Shown here one piece after another: positions 35,027 through 43,820 of a DNA stretch of 64,000 nucleotides. The position numbers and the translations under genes are program-made. The stretch is from Clostridiales bacterium (GTDB lineage: Bacteria; Bacillota; Clostridia; Christensenellales; Aristaeellaceae). How positions within the stretch are numbered: the first letter of the stretch is position 1; each line of letters starts with the position of its first letter. The DNA is taken from contig CP069419.1 of NCBI GenBank assembly GCA_017569285.1, positions 124,001 to 188,000 of the forward strand, read 5' to 3'. The notes under the pieces are model-generated. The model ran no database searches and had not been told where the DNA came from. It saw only the letters and a program-made list of their open reading frames with translations.

Positions 35027-35645
35027 ACAGAAATTGAAAATCCTGGAAAAACTGGAACAGATGTACCCGGAAGCAAAGGCGGAGCTTGTTTTTTCCAATC
35101 CATATGAAATGCTGGTCGCAACAATCCTCTCTGCCCAATGTACCGACCGGCAGGTCAACAAAGTGACCCCGGCTGTTTTCAGCAGGTATCCTGATCCGGT
35201 TTCCATGGCTTCTGCTGATGTAAGTGACCTTTATCCGATGGTCAAAAGCTGCGGTTTCAGCACCAAAGCATCCAATATCATCAGTGCCTGCCGGATCATC
35301 CGCGACATATACGGCGGAGAAGTCCCGCATACCATGGAAGAGCTGACAAAGCTTCCGGGTGTGGGGCGAAAAACCGCAAATGTCGTTTTGAGCAATGCAT
35401 TCGGAATCCCTGCATTTGCCGTGGATACCCACGTTTTCCGGGTTTGCAACCGGCTGGGGCTCTGCAAAGCCGACAATGTGGCCGAAACCGAAAAACAGAT
35501 GACCCGGATCATCCCGAAGGAAAAATGGGGACAGGCCCATCACTGGCTGATCTGGCATGGCCGCCGCCTGTGTAAAGCCCGGAATCCCCTTTGCCGGGAT
35601 TGTGAACTGAAGGACCTTTGCCCATACAGAAAGACCGCGGAGTAA
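35016..35645 (+). CDS. nth: Endonuclease III
   Basis: Nth is a DNA glycosylase/AP lyase that removes oxidised pyrimidines. The 209-residue protein has the helix-hairpin-helix LPGVGRKTANVVL, the catalytic Asp in AVDTHVFRVCNRLGL, and a C-terminal [4Fe-4S] motif with Cys spacing x6-x2-x5 (C...CRDCELKDLC). The start overlaps the end of folT by 11 bases. Expression may therefore follow the THF riboswitch. A terminator overlaps the stop codon. Confidence 0.97.
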   Translation: MNREQKLKILEKLEQMYPEAKAELVFSNPYEMLVATILSAQCTDRQVNKVTPAVFSRYPDPVSMASADVSDLYPMVKSCGFSTKASNIISACRIIRDIYGGEVPHTMEELTKLPGVGRKTANVVLSNAFGIPAFAVDTHVFRVCNRLGLCKADNVAETEKQMTRIIPKEKWGQAHHWLIWHGRRLCKARNPLCRDCELKDLCPYRKTAE

Positions 35646-35664
35646 ATCCGCGGCCTCTTCTTTT
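35635..35664 (+). terminator. Intrinsic terminator after nth
   Basis: CCGCGGA and TCCGCGG form a 7-bp stem around the stop codon, followed by CCTCTTCTTTT. It lies between the convergent nth and GH67 genes. Confidence 0.72.
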
Positions 35665-35669
35665 CCGGT

Positions 35670-37493
35670 TTACAGGTAAATCTTCCTGCCTCTTTCATCA
35701 TCAATACCGGACAGACGGTGGAAAAACGTGTTGATGATATCACACCATTCCCGTGCATTCCGAAGCTGCATATCCATTCGTTGACTGATCACTGTACGGT
35801 CCGGTTCCGGAAATGGAATCGAACCGATAGACGCAGCCATTTCCTCCGTTTCCTTCAGCCCCTCAAAATGATCATCATAAATCCGCTGAATCAATGTCCG
35901 ACCGTCCTTCATCCGGAATGTATAGGGAAGCCGGTGATAGAACAGCAGCATCAGATCCGGGCAGGTTTCCGGAGTTTCATATTTTTTCCGGATTTCTTCG
36001 GGATACTGAAGCAGGTATCCGGTACCGTGTTCTGTGCGGTCAATTCCGACCGCATTCCGGTCCGCTTTATGATAGGTACCCCACAGATCATACTCATAGC
36101 CCGAGGGATTCGGTCCGTAATGATCATGCGGAGTAACCATCCAGCCAATACCGAGCGGGGCTGTATATTTCTCATAGGTCCTGCGGCTGGAAAGCAGAAT
36201 GTTCCGCAGGCGCTCCGTATCCGCTTCCGAAAGGCTGTATGACAGCCGGATCCATTCAGTCACGGAGGATTCCATATCCACTTCCGTATTCCAGGCAAGA
36301 AGCCCGTACGTATACAGATTGACCGCCGCCAGCGGATGACCTGTATAATTCTCATCCCGGCCCAGATTGGAAACGGCTGCAATGGACATGATATTCCCGG
36401 CCGGCATCTCTGCGAACAGTTCCTTCCACATCGGAATCATGGTGTACAGGTCAATCTGATGACCGGTATACTCCTGGGCCAGCTGAAGCTCCATCGCAAG
36501 TTTTGTCTTTTTCATTGCAAGGAGGAGCGGGGATAACGGTTCCCGTACCTGGAAGTCAAACGGACCGTGCTTGACCTGGAGGATCACATTGTCACCGAAC
36601 TGGCCGTCCAGATAAGCATAGTGCTCATATGCGGCTTTGGGCCGGTCTGTCTCCAGATCCCGCCAGTCCTGCCGGCAGTTATATACAAAGCAGCGCCACA
36701 CAATCACTCCGCCATAGGGTTTCACTGCTTCCGCGAGCATATTGGCCCCTTCCGCATGATTGCGCCCATATGTAAACGGCCCCGGACGGCCTTCACTGTC
36801 CGCTTTTACCAGAAAACCAGCCAGGTCCGGAATTGCTTTCCACACCCTTGCGGCGGTATCCTTCCACCACTTCCGCACAGCGGGATCCAGCGGATCTGCA
36901 GTCGGAATTCCATGAAGCATCGGCTGGGAATAATCCACGGAGAACATCAGGCGTACCCCAAACGGCCGAAAAATCGCAGCCAGTGCCGCCGCTTCCGGAA
37001 GATAATCTTCCAGAAGCTGCTGGGCAGGATCATGAACATTGACATTATTGATGCACAGGACATTCAGGCCGACTGAAGCCAGCAGCCTTCCAAGTTCCCG
37101 CATCCTGTCCGGATCGTATGCAAACTGTCCGTTTTCAAAGAACAGACTGCGCCCGGAATACCCGCGTTCCACCGTTCCGTCTGCATTATCCCAGCAGTTG
37201 ATCATCCGAAGTTCGTATCGGGGCGACGATTCCGTCTCAACCGGAACCTGCTGACCGGAATAAAGCTTCCGGATCATCGCATAAGCGCCGTACAGTACAC
37301 CGGTTTCCCCTCCGGAAAGCACCCAGCTGCCGTCTTCCTGGTCAATCCGATATCCGTCTTTCATTTCCGGTACGACACGGATCTTCCATGCAGTTTCCGG
37401 AAACGTATTATCCAGTTCAAATTTAGCCATTTCACAGGGAGATACCATTCCCTTCGGAATCTCACCGGGGCACTGATGAAGCCATGCTTTCAT
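35670..37493 (-). CDS. aguA: Alpha-glucuronidase (GH67)
   Basis: GH67 enzymes remove (4-O-methyl)glucuronic acid from the non-reducing end of aldouronic acids made from xylan. The 607-residue protein has the family blocks KADSEGRPGP with acid E234, VIVWRCFVYNCRQDWRD, LDGQFGDNVILQVKHGPFDF and the base region QVREPLSPL (E318). The other base residue, an Asp 28 residues before REP in the Geobacillus enzyme, appears as Glu (E290, in AAYEHYAYLDG). The protein is somewhat shorter than the roughly 680 residues of well-known members and has no signal peptide. I start it at the ATG at 37493, 9 bases after GAGG. It works with the GH8 and GH120-like enzymes at 17.9-21.0 kb. Confidence 0.94.
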   Translation of the reverse strand: MKAWLHQCPGEIPKGMVSPCEMAKFELDNTFPETAWKIRVVPEMKDGYRIDQEDGSWVLSGGETGVLYGAYAMIRKLYSGQQVPVETESSPRYELRMINCWDNADGTVERGYSGRSLFFENGQFAYDPDRMRELGRLLASVGLNVLCINNVNVHDPAQQLLEDYLPEAAALAAIFRPFGVRLMFSVDYSQPMLHGIPTADPLDPAVRKWWKDTAARVWKAIPDLAGFLVKADSEGRPGPFTYGRNHAEGANMLAEAVKPYGGVIVWRCFVYNCRQDWRDLETDRPKAAYEHYAYLDGQFGDNVILQVKHGPFDFQVREPLSPLLLAMKKTKLAMELQLAQEYTGHQIDLYTMIPMWKELFAEMPAGNIMSIAAVSNLGRDENYTGHPLAAVNLYTYGLLAWNTEVDMESSVTEWIRLSYSLSEADTERLRNILLSSRRTYEKYTAPLGIGWMVTPHDHYGPNPSGYEYDLWGTYHKADRNAVGIDRTEHGTGYLLQYPEEIRKKYETPETCPDLMLLFYHRLPYTFRMKDGRTLIQRIYDDHFEGLKETEEMAASIGSIPFPEPDRTVISQRMDMQLRNAREWCDIINTFFHRLSGIDDERGRKIYL

Positions 37494-37542
37494 TTTCATA
37501 TACCTCATTTTCCATGATTGACTGAATCCAGATTGATATTTT

Positions 37543-37570
37543 ATCATACAGGTATCTGAAAAACAATCAA
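37543..37570 (-). promoter_or_regulatory. Promoter of the GH67 gene
   Basis: TTGATT (37565-37570), a 16-base spacer and TATGAT (37543-37548) lie on the minus strand, leaving a leader of about 40 bases. I see no copy of the TTGTA..TACAA operator found at the GH8 promoter. Confidence 0.65.
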
Positions 37571-37587
37571 GACATAGGGGGAGCACC

Positions 37588-37884
37588 ATGAATCCGTCTG
37601 ATTATCCGGAAAACCGCCTGAATATCATGATTGACGAAAACGGAAATGTTTCTTACCGGCAGGATCCCGCATTTCTCAAGTACTATGTACCCACTGCTGA
37701 GGAACTGGAAGAGGAACTGCAGGATCTGGAATATGAGCTGGATATGAAGCTGCTGGATGAACCGGTTGGTCCGTTTGATATGTTTGACACGGAATATGAT
37801 GACTGGAAGGATGAAGTGTCTGATATCCGGGAAAGGATCCGCGAATTACGGGAATCCATTGAAGAAATCCGCAGGCAGAAATAA
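37588..37884 (+). CDS. Small acidic coiled-coil protein of unknown function
   Basis: This 98-residue protein is rich in Glu and Asp and predicted to be largely helical. Two charged stretches, EELEEELQDLEYELDMKL and VSDIRERIRELRESIEEI, have heptad-like spacing. It has no signal peptide or membrane segment and I recognise no family. A GGGGGAG site lies 7 bases before the ATG. It is divergent from GH67 and upstream of padR, which has its own promoter. Confidence 0.72.
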   Translation: MNPSDYPENRLNIMIDENGNVSYRQDPAFLKYYVPTAEELEEELQDLEYELDMKLLDEPVGPFDMFDTEYDDWKDEVSDIRERIRELRESIEEIRRQK

Positions 37885-37913
37885 CCTTTTCAAAAATATA
37901 TATTTTATCTTGT

Positions 37914-37940
37914 AATATACCTTGACAGGTGAGGTATATT
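37914..37940 (+). promoter_or_regulatory. Probable PadR operator
   Basis: AATATACC (37914-37921) and GGTATATT (37933-37940) are perfect 8-bp inverted arms separated by 11 bases. The dyad covers the -35 box of the padR promoter, where the dimeric PadR encoded just downstream would block RNA polymerase. Confidence 0.72.
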
Positions 37941-37950
37941 ATGTTATAAA
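37923..37950 (+). promoter_or_regulatory. Promoter of padR-DUF4097
   Basis: A perfect TTGACA (37923-37928) sits inside the operator spacer, followed at 16 bases by TATAAA (37945-37950). Confidence 0.78.
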
Positions 37951-37972
37951 TATGCCTGGAGGTGATCCTGAC

Positions 37973-38299
37973 ATGATCTCATCGGATCTGCTGAGAGGAT
38001 ATACCGATGCCATCATTCTGAAACGGCTTTCCCGAAATGATGGATACGGCTACCAGATCAGCAAGGAAGTCGCTGCACTCAGCAACGAAAAACTGGAACT
38101 GAAGGAAGCGACACTTTACACCGCATTCCGCAGGCTGGAGGCTGCCGGATGTATCCGCTCTTACTGGGGCGATGAAAACATCGGCGCACGGAGACGGTAT
38201 TACAGCCTGACGGAAAGCGGACGGAAAAAGCTCAGCGAAGACATTGAATTCTGGATTGAAACCAGGGAAGTCCTCAACCGGCTTCTGGAAGGAGATTGA
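37973..38299 (+). CDS. PadR family transcriptional regulator
   Basis: PadR proteins are small winged-helix repressors that often control their own operon and an adjacent envelope or transport gene. The 108 residues show the typical SSDLLRGYTDAIILKRLSR and the recognition region DGYGYQISKEV, then KEATLYTAFRRLEAAGCI and the wing RRRYYSLTESGRKKL. The ATG at 37973 follows GGAGGTGAT; the open frame runs further upstream into the promoter. The DUF4097 gene follows 4 bases later. Confidence 0.92.
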   Translation: MISSDLLRGYTDAIILKRLSRNDGYGYQISKEVAALSNEKLELKEATLYTAFRRLEAAGCIRSYWGDENIGARRRYYSLTESGRKKLSEDIEFWIETREVLNRLLEGD

Positions 38300-38303
38300 T
38301 TGT

Positions 38304-39452
38304 ATGAATGCAAGTATTTCAGGGATAATTGACCTTTTGTTCAAGGATACAGCGATGAATAACGAAACCCGTGCGCTGTATGAAGAACTGCTGAACAACT
38401 GCCAGGAACACTATGATGACCTGATCGGCCGCGGACTGAGTGAAACAGAAGCACTGGACGCTGTTGTGGAAAGCCTGCAGGGAATGAAGGAAGTCATTGA
38501 TGAATATCCCAAAAAAGCTTCTCCGGCTCCTTCCGGCATTCCGGAAGCGGATCCCAAGAAGCCGGCTGAGCTTGAATCCCGGCAGCCGGATCCCGTTCCA
38601 GGCGACCAGGTTTTCCCTGCAGAAAACCTGCGCAGCATCGTCACAGAACTGAGAAACTGCGATGTGACGCTGAATCGCTCCAGAGACGGACTCATCCATG
38701 TCCGTTCCGAAAACCCGGATCTTTATCACTGCGAATTCAACGGAACATGCCTCCATGTGATCCAGAACAATCACAAAATGAATGAAGAATTCAACATGCA
38801 GCCTGAGGATATGTCCATCAAGGGTATTCTCAGTTTCGTAGGAAAAGTGATCAGCAAAACCGCCGGCAGCATTACAGAGCAGACCGGAATCTATATCGAT
38901 ATTCCGGAGACTTCACTGGATGAAATCCGTTCAAGCTCTCTGAGCGGCGATATTGACGGATGCCATCTTTCGGCCGAGAAAGTCCTGCTGAGTACGACAA
39001 GCGGTGATATTTCCTTCAGTTTTTCCGATACCATGAAAGCCGGCCGTTTTGTTGCCAAATCCACCAGCGGCGATATTTCCCTGCACGGAAATGCGGATGA
39101 AACCGAAATCAACAGTATCAGCGGTGACGTGAACCTGTTCGGCAACAGCCAGACCGCCGTTCTGAAAAGCACAAGCGGCGATGTGAGAATGGAAGGCTGC
39201 ACCAGCCGGCTGAGCGCCCATACTATCAGCGGAGACCAGTACCTGTCTGTCCGGAATACGGATATCCGGAATATTGAAGCCGCCTCAACCAGCGGAGAAG
39301 TTGAAATCCATCTTCCGGACGGGATTCCGGGAATCCATCCCGCAATGCGTTCCGTTTCCGGAAGCCTCCGGTGCCGTTATCCTGATTCCGGGAGCGGCGC
39401 AAGCCTTCAGATCCGTACTTCCACTGTCAGCGGAAATATCGAAATCTGCTGA
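38304..39452 (+). CDS. DUF4097 beta-strand repeat protein with N-terminal HAAS-like domain
   Basis: The 382-residue protein begins with a helical domain (about 1-70, ALYEELLNNCQEHYDDLIGRGLSETEALDAVVESL). That domain resembles the HAAS/DUF1700 helices that pair with PadR regulators. A Pro-rich linker follows, then a long stretch (about 195-382) of short repeats around the pattern STSGDISxxx, typical of DUF4097 beta-helical sheets. Unlike many relatives there is no membrane segment between them. Function is unknown; this type of pair often responds to membrane or antibiotic stress. A strong terminator follows. Confidence 0.85.
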   Translation: MNASISGIIDLLFKDTAMNNETRALYEELLNNCQEHYDDLIGRGLSETEALDAVVESLQGMKEVIDEYPKKASPAPSGIPEADPKKPAELESRQPDPVPGDQVFPAENLRSIVTELRNCDVTLNRSRDGLIHVRSENPDLYHCEFNGTCLHVIQNNHKMNEEFNMQPEDMSIKGILSFVGKVISKTAGSITEQTGIYIDIPETSLDEIRSSSLSGDIDGCHLSAEKVLLSTTSGDISFSFSDTMKAGRFVAKSTSGDISLHGNADETEINSISGDVNLFGNSQTAVLKSTSGDVRMEGCTSRLSAHTISGDQYLSVRNTDIRNIEAASTSGEVEIHLPDGIPGIHPAMRSVSGSLRCRYPDSGSGASLQIRTSTVSGNIEIC

Positions 39453-39467
39453 AATCTCCCATTCACG

Positions 39468-39498
39468 GCCATCCGCCGTTCAGGCGGATGGCTTTTTC
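39468..39498 (+). terminator. Intrinsic terminator after the padR-DUF4097 operon
   Basis: GCCATCCGCC and GGCGGATGGC form a perfect 10-bp stem with a 5-base loop, followed by five T residues. Confidence 0.93.
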
Positions 39499-39504
39499 AT
39501 ATGC

Positions 39505-39533
39505 TTGATCCCCGGACTGATTTCCGATATAAT
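39505..39533 (+). promoter_or_regulatory. Promoter of the PPK2 gene
   Basis: TTGATC (39505-39510), a 17-base spacer and a perfect TATAAT (39528-39533) lie just after the preceding terminator. Confidence 0.8.
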
Positions 39534-39571
39534 AAAGAAAAACCTGACAACTGCATAGAAGGAGCTTCGAA

Positions 39572-41062
39572 ATGTTGAAAGATATTGAGAAATCCAAACC
39601 GGAAAACAAAGATCAACTGAACGGAGAAATCAGGGAATACCGAAGCCGGCTCTTTGGTATGCTGCAGAACATGCGTGAAAAAAAGATTCCTGTCCTTGTT
39701 CTGCTGGAAGGATGGTCTGCCGCCGGAAAGGGAAGCCTGATCAAGGAACTGATCAGCGAAATCGATCCACGCTTCTATAACGTTGTTTCTCCTGCGGTCA
39801 CAGCTGAAAGTGAAAGCCGTTATCCCTTTCTGTATCCATATGCCTGCGCAATTCCGGAAAACGGAAAAATCATGTTCCTGGATTCCGGCTGGATGGAAAA
39901 CCTGGTCCGGAAATATATCCGCCGGGAAATAACCGATAACGAATACAAAAACAGAGTCCGCTCCATCAACGAATTTGAACGTCAGCTTCGGGACGGCGGT
40001 TATGTCATTCTGAAGCTTTTCCTTCACATTGACCGTGAAGAACAGCTGAAACGGCTTGAATCCCTTTACAGCGCCCCGGAAACAAGATGGCGTGTCACGG
40101 ATGATGATCTGTGGCAGAACCGGGAATACAGCCGTTTTTTCAAGGCCTACGATGAAGTAATGGAAAAGACTGACAAATCTGTCAAATGGCATATCCTGGA
40201 CGCAAGGAAACGGAAAACCGCTGTCCGGGATGCCCTGGAACTGCTGACCTCGCGGATTGATTCTGCCATCCGGAAAGGCAGATATACCGGAGATGTTTAC
40301 GACGCAGATTTTCCGGTTATCAAGATGCCGCTGCTAAAGGATGTGGATCTTTCTCCATCCATCAGTGAAGAAGATTACAAGCATGAACTGAAACGATACC
40401 AGGCCCGGCTCAGTGAACTTCATAACAAGATTTATGAGAAAAAAATCCCGGTGATCCTGTGCTATGAAGGATGGGATGCCGCCGGAAAAGGAGGCAACAT
40501 CCGCCGGGTTGCCTATCCGCTGGATCCGCGGGGATTTGACGTACATCCGATCGCATCCCCGCTTCCGCATGAGCTGAACCGCCATTACCTGTGGCGTTTC
40601 TGGACACGGCTTCCCCGTACCGGTCACATCTGTATATTTGACCGAACCTGGTATGGACGGGTGATGGTGGAGCGGCTTGAAGGTTTCTGTACCGAAAAAG
40701 ACTGGCAGCGGGCTTATCACGAAATCAATGAATTTGAGCGGCAGCTGACTGAATGGGGCGCTGTTGTCCTGAAATTCTGGATCCATATCGACCAGGAAAC
40801 CCAGCTGGCCCGATTTGCAGAACGGCAGAACACCCCGGAAAAGCAATGGAAAATCACGGAAGAAGACTGGCGGAACCGCGAAAAATGGCCGCAGTATGAA
40901 ACCGCAGTCAATGAAATGCTGCAGAAAACCAGTACCCAAAACGCCCCGTGGTATATTATTGAATCAAATGATAAAAAATATGCCCGGATCCGTACGCTGA
41001 AAATCATTACAGACGCTCTTGAAAAGGCCTGCCGGGAACGGTTCAGGGATACGATGGAATAA
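39572..41062 (+). CDS. pap: Polyphosphate:AMP phosphotransferase (two-domain PPK2, class II)
   Basis: Class II PPK2 enzymes use polyphosphate to turn AMP into ADP. The 496-residue protein carries two PPK2 domains in tandem. The first (about 25-235) has LLEGWSAAGKGSLIKEL and FLDSGWMENLV. The second (about 265-490) has CYEGWDAAGKGGNIRRVAYP, the substrate segment ASPLPHELNRHYLWRFWTRLP and FDRTWYGRVMVERLEGF. In two-domain members the C-terminal half is usually the active one, and here its motifs are the better conserved. The gene has its own promoter and is followed by pgi. Confidence 0.93.
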   Translation: MLKDIEKSKPENKDQLNGEIREYRSRLFGMLQNMREKKIPVLVLLEGWSAAGKGSLIKELISEIDPRFYNVVSPAVTAESESRYPFLYPYACAIPENGKIMFLDSGWMENLVRKYIRREITDNEYKNRVRSINEFERQLRDGGYVILKLFLHIDREEQLKRLESLYSAPETRWRVTDDDLWQNREYSRFFKAYDEVMEKTDKSVKWHILDARKRKTAVRDALELLTSRIDSAIRKGRYTGDVYDADFPVIKMPLLKDVDLSPSISEEDYKHELKRYQARLSELHNKIYEKKIPVILCYEGWDAAGKGGNIRRVAYPLDPRGFDVHPIASPLPHELNRHYLWRFWTRLPRTGHICIFDRTWYGRVMVERLEGFCTEKDWQRAYHEINEFERQLTEWGAVVLKFWIHIDQETQLARFAERQNTPEKQWKITEEDWRNREKWPQYETAVNEMLQKTSTQNAPWYIIESNDKKYARIRTLKIITDALEKACRERFRDTME

Positions 41063-41071
41063 CCATGGCGC

Positions 41072-41100
41072 TTGTCACAGGCCTTCCTCAGGGTTATAAT
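41072..41100 (+). promoter_or_regulatory. Promoter of pgi
   Basis: TTGTCA (41072-41077), a 17-base spacer and a perfect TATAAT (41095-41100) lie in the gap after the PPK2 gene. Confidence 0.82.
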
Positions 41101-41144
41101 CAATATGTTCACCTTTTAAATTCTGTTGACGGAGGACGATTCGA

Positions 41145-42725
41145 ATGGAATGGAAAAACCTTGATCAGCTGTCTTCTTTCCGTACCCTGCAGTCCGATCC
41201 GCACCGCGTGGATCTTGTCCAGGCGATGAGCGGCGAAAACGGTGTTGACCGTGTCACACGCTACCGGGTTCCGATGGGAGGCGGCCTGACATATTATTAT
41301 GCAGCCAAACAGGTGGATGATCAGATCCTTACCCATTTGTGCTCTCTGGCGCAGGAAGCCGGTCTTGCCGAAAAGTTTGCCGAACTGTATAACGGAGCGG
41401 TAATCAACACCGGTGAAAAGCGCAAAGTACTTCATCAGCTGACACGCGGACAGCTTGGAAACGACGTAATCGACGGAACCGAAAACAAGCGTGAGTTTTA
41501 CCTGGAGCAGCAGCGCCGGATTGCCGAATTTGCCGGAAAAGTCCATGCGGGAGACATCTGCAATGAAGCAGGGGAGAAGTTTACCACCGTTGTCCAGATC
41601 GGGATCGGCGGGAGCGACCTCGGACCGAGAGCCATGTATCTGGCAATGGAAAACCATGCCCGCAGAACCGGTCATTTCCGCATGAAGGCTGCATTTATCA
41701 GCAATGTGGATCCCGATGATGCTGTTTCCGTACTTGAATCCACAGACCTGTCCCGGTCCATCTTCATCCTTGTTTCCAAGTCCGGAACCACACTGGAAAC
41801 GCTGACCAATGAAACGTTTGTGAAAAACTTCCTGAAGGACAGGGGACTCAATCCCGCAAAGCATATGATCGCTGTCACCAGCAAATCCTCACCGCTGGCC
41901 AGCAGCAGTGACTACCTTGCCGCGTTCTTTATGGACGATTATATCGGCGGACGGTATTCCTCCACATCTGCCGTCGGCGGAGCTGTACTTTCGCTCGCCT
42001 TTGGCCCTGATTACTTTAACCGTTTCCTGAACGGCGCTGCTGAAGCCGACCGTCTGGATACGTGTCCCAATCCCATGGAAAATCCCGCCATGCTGGACGC
42101 ACTGATTGGCGTCTATGAGCGGAATGTCCTTGGATACCCTTCCACGGCTGTTCTTCCTTATTCCCAGGCGCTGAGCCGTTTCCCGGCCCATCTCCAGCAG
42201 CTGGATATGGAATCCAACGGGAAATCTGTCAACCGCTTCGGCGAGCCGGTGGAATACCCGACCGGGCCTGTGATTTTCGGCGAACCCGGAACGAACGGGC
42301 AGCATTCGTTCTATCAGCTTCTTCATCAGGGAACCGATATCATTCCGCTTCAGTTTATCGGATTCCGGAAAAACCAGACAGAGCAGGATATTGTTATCCA
42401 GGATTCAACCAGCCAGCAAAAGCTCTGTGCAAATGTTGCGGCACAAATCATGGCTTTTGCCTGCGGAAAGCCGGATGATAACCGGAACAAATACTTTGCC
42501 GGGAACCGTCCTTCTTCCATTATTATCGGTGATCAGCTGACCCCGGAAGCGCTCGGCGCACTGCTGGCCCATTTTGAAAACAAGGTCATGTTCCAGGGAT
42601 TCCTGTGGAACCTGAACAGTTTTGACCAGGAAGGCGTACAGCTTGGAAAAATCCTTGCGAAGCGTGTCCTTGCACATGACTGTGACGGTGCATTGAAAGC
42701 ATTCAGCGATCTGCTCGGCATCTGA
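41145..42725 (+). CDS. pgi: Glucose-6-phosphate isomerase
   Basis: Pgi interconverts glucose-6-phosphate and fructose-6-phosphate. The 526-residue protein has VQIGIGGSDLGPRAMYLAME, VSKSGTTLETLTNE for phosphate binding, SSTSAVGGAVLSLAFG, and GTNGQHSFYQLLHQGT with the catalytic residues. Its length is between the short Bacillus form (about 450) and the long E. coli form (about 550). GGAGG precedes the ATG. It ends at a terminator shared with the convergent tsaC operon. Confidence 0.97.
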   Translation: MEWKNLDQLSSFRTLQSDPHRVDLVQAMSGENGVDRVTRYRVPMGGGLTYYYAAKQVDDQILTHLCSLAQEAGLAEKFAELYNGAVINTGEKRKVLHQLTRGQLGNDVIDGTENKREFYLEQQRRIAEFAGKVHAGDICNEAGEKFTTVVQIGIGGSDLGPRAMYLAMENHARRTGHFRMKAAFISNVDPDDAVSVLESTDLSRSIFILVSKSGTTLETLTNETFVKNFLKDRGLNPAKHMIAVTSKSSPLASSSDYLAAFFMDDYIGGRYSSTSAVGGAVLSLAFGPDYFNRFLNGAAEADRLDTCPNPMENPAMLDALIGVYERNVLGYPSTAVLPYSQALSRFPAHLQQLDMESNGKSVNRFGEPVEYPTGPVIFGEPGTNGQHSFYQLLHQGTDIIPLQFIGFRKNQTEQDIVIQDSTSQQKLCANVAAQIMAFACGKPDDNRNKYFAGNRPSSIIIGDQLTPEALGALLAHFENKVMFQGFLWNLNSFDQEGVQLGKILAKRVLAHDCDGALKAFSDLLGI

Positions 42726-42740
42726 TCCCCCAAAACAAAA

Positions 42741-42776
42741 GACCCGGCTGTTCAGCACAGAACTGCCGGGTCTTCC
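42741..42776. terminator. Bidirectional terminator between pgi and tsaC
   Basis: GACCCGGC (42741-42748) and GCCGGGTC (42765-42772) form a perfect 8-bp stem. The plus side continues TTCCTTA. The minus side continues TTTTGTTTTGGGG, a better T-run, so it mainly serves the tsaC operon. Confidence 0.82.
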
Positions 42777-43814
42777 TTATACATCAATTGCCCTGAAAGC
42801 CGCCGCGCGCCCAAGCCGGTTCATAACTGCCAGCCCGACTCCTTCCGGCGGAATCACTTCACTGTAGATTGTCTCCATTCCTTCCTGATCCAGCTGCCGG
42901 AGGATGTCAAACAATCGATGGGCGATTTCCGCATGGTTTGCAATGGAACCCATATCGTGCGGACAACAGCTTTCCAGCATGGGAACATGTTCCGTAAAGC
43001 ACAGGACACAGGATTTCCTGCCTGCTTCAAGATCCTGCCTGCATAAGAGCCTCAGTGTGGATACTACCGCCGTTTCGCTTCCCCTGATGAGTGTCACGTT
43101 TCCGGCCGGGGCGTAATGCTTATATCGCATCCCGGGAGACAAAGCCTTCTCATCCGGCTGAAGGGGACGAAGAATGCTTCCAGCCAGCAGAACTTCCTCA
43201 TGAAGGACTTCCTCCAGCATCGATTTCGTGATTCCACCCGGCCGAAGAATCACCGGCTTCTCATTGGACAAATCCAGCACTGTGGACTCCAGTCCAATTT
43301 CACATGCACCTCCATCCAGGATCATCGGAATGATTCCTTTCATATCTTCCATCACATGCATCGCTGTCGTCGGACTCGGCCGGCCGGATCGGTTTGCCGA
43401 CGGCGCCGCAACCGGCAGCCCGCTTGTTTTGAGAAGGGAAAGTGCAACCGGGTGAGACGGCATCCGGACCGCAACCGTGGATAAACCGGCAGTCACTACA
43501 TCCGGAATGACCGGCTTCCGCGGAAAAAGAATCGTCAGCGGGCCCGGCCAGAAAGCATCCATCAGAGCCGGTGCCCGGGGTGGAATATCACAAATTTCAT
43601 CCAGCTGGCTTCGCTCATAAATATGCACAATCAGCGGATTGTCCGCCGGGCGTCCCTTCGCGGTAAATACCGAAAGCACAGCTTCGGCGTTAAACGCGTT
43701 CGCGCCCAGACCGTATACGGTCTCTGTGGGAAAAGCCACAAGGCCCCCGGATTTCAGGATTTCCGCAGCTTCCCGAACCGATGCTTCATCTGCATTCCGC
43801 AGTTTCGTTAACAT
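42777..43814 (-). CDS. tsaC: L-threonylcarbamoyladenylate synthase (Sua5 type)
   Basis: This enzyme makes threonylcarbamoyl-AMP from threonine, bicarbonate and ATP, the first step of t6A in tRNA. The 345-residue protein has the YrdC domain (about 10-200) with PTETVYGLGANAF, FTAKGRPADNPLIVHIY, SANRSGRPSPTTA and LDGGACEIGLESTVLDL. A C-terminal Sua5 domain contains SPGMRYKHYAP. It is the last gene of the DUF1385-prmC-prfA-tsaC operon, a usual order in Bacillota. Confidence 0.95.
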   Translation of the reverse strand: MLTKLRNADEASVREAAEILKSGGLVAFPTETVYGLGANAFNAEAVLSVFTAKGRPADNPLIVHIYERSQLDEICDIPPRAPALMDAFWPGPLTILFPRKPVIPDVVTAGLSTVAVRMPSHPVALSLLKTSGLPVAAPSANRSGRPSPTTAMHVMEDMKGIIPMILDGGACEIGLESTVLDLSNEKPVILRPGGITKSMLEEVLHEEVLLAGSILRPLQPDEKALSPGMRYKHYAPAGNVTLIRGSETAVVSTLRLLCRQDLEAGRKSCVLCFTEHVPMLESCCPHDMGSIANHAEIAHRLFDILRQLDQEGMETIYSEVIPPEGVGLAVMNRLGRAAAFRAIDV

Positions 43815-43820
43815 TCCAAG

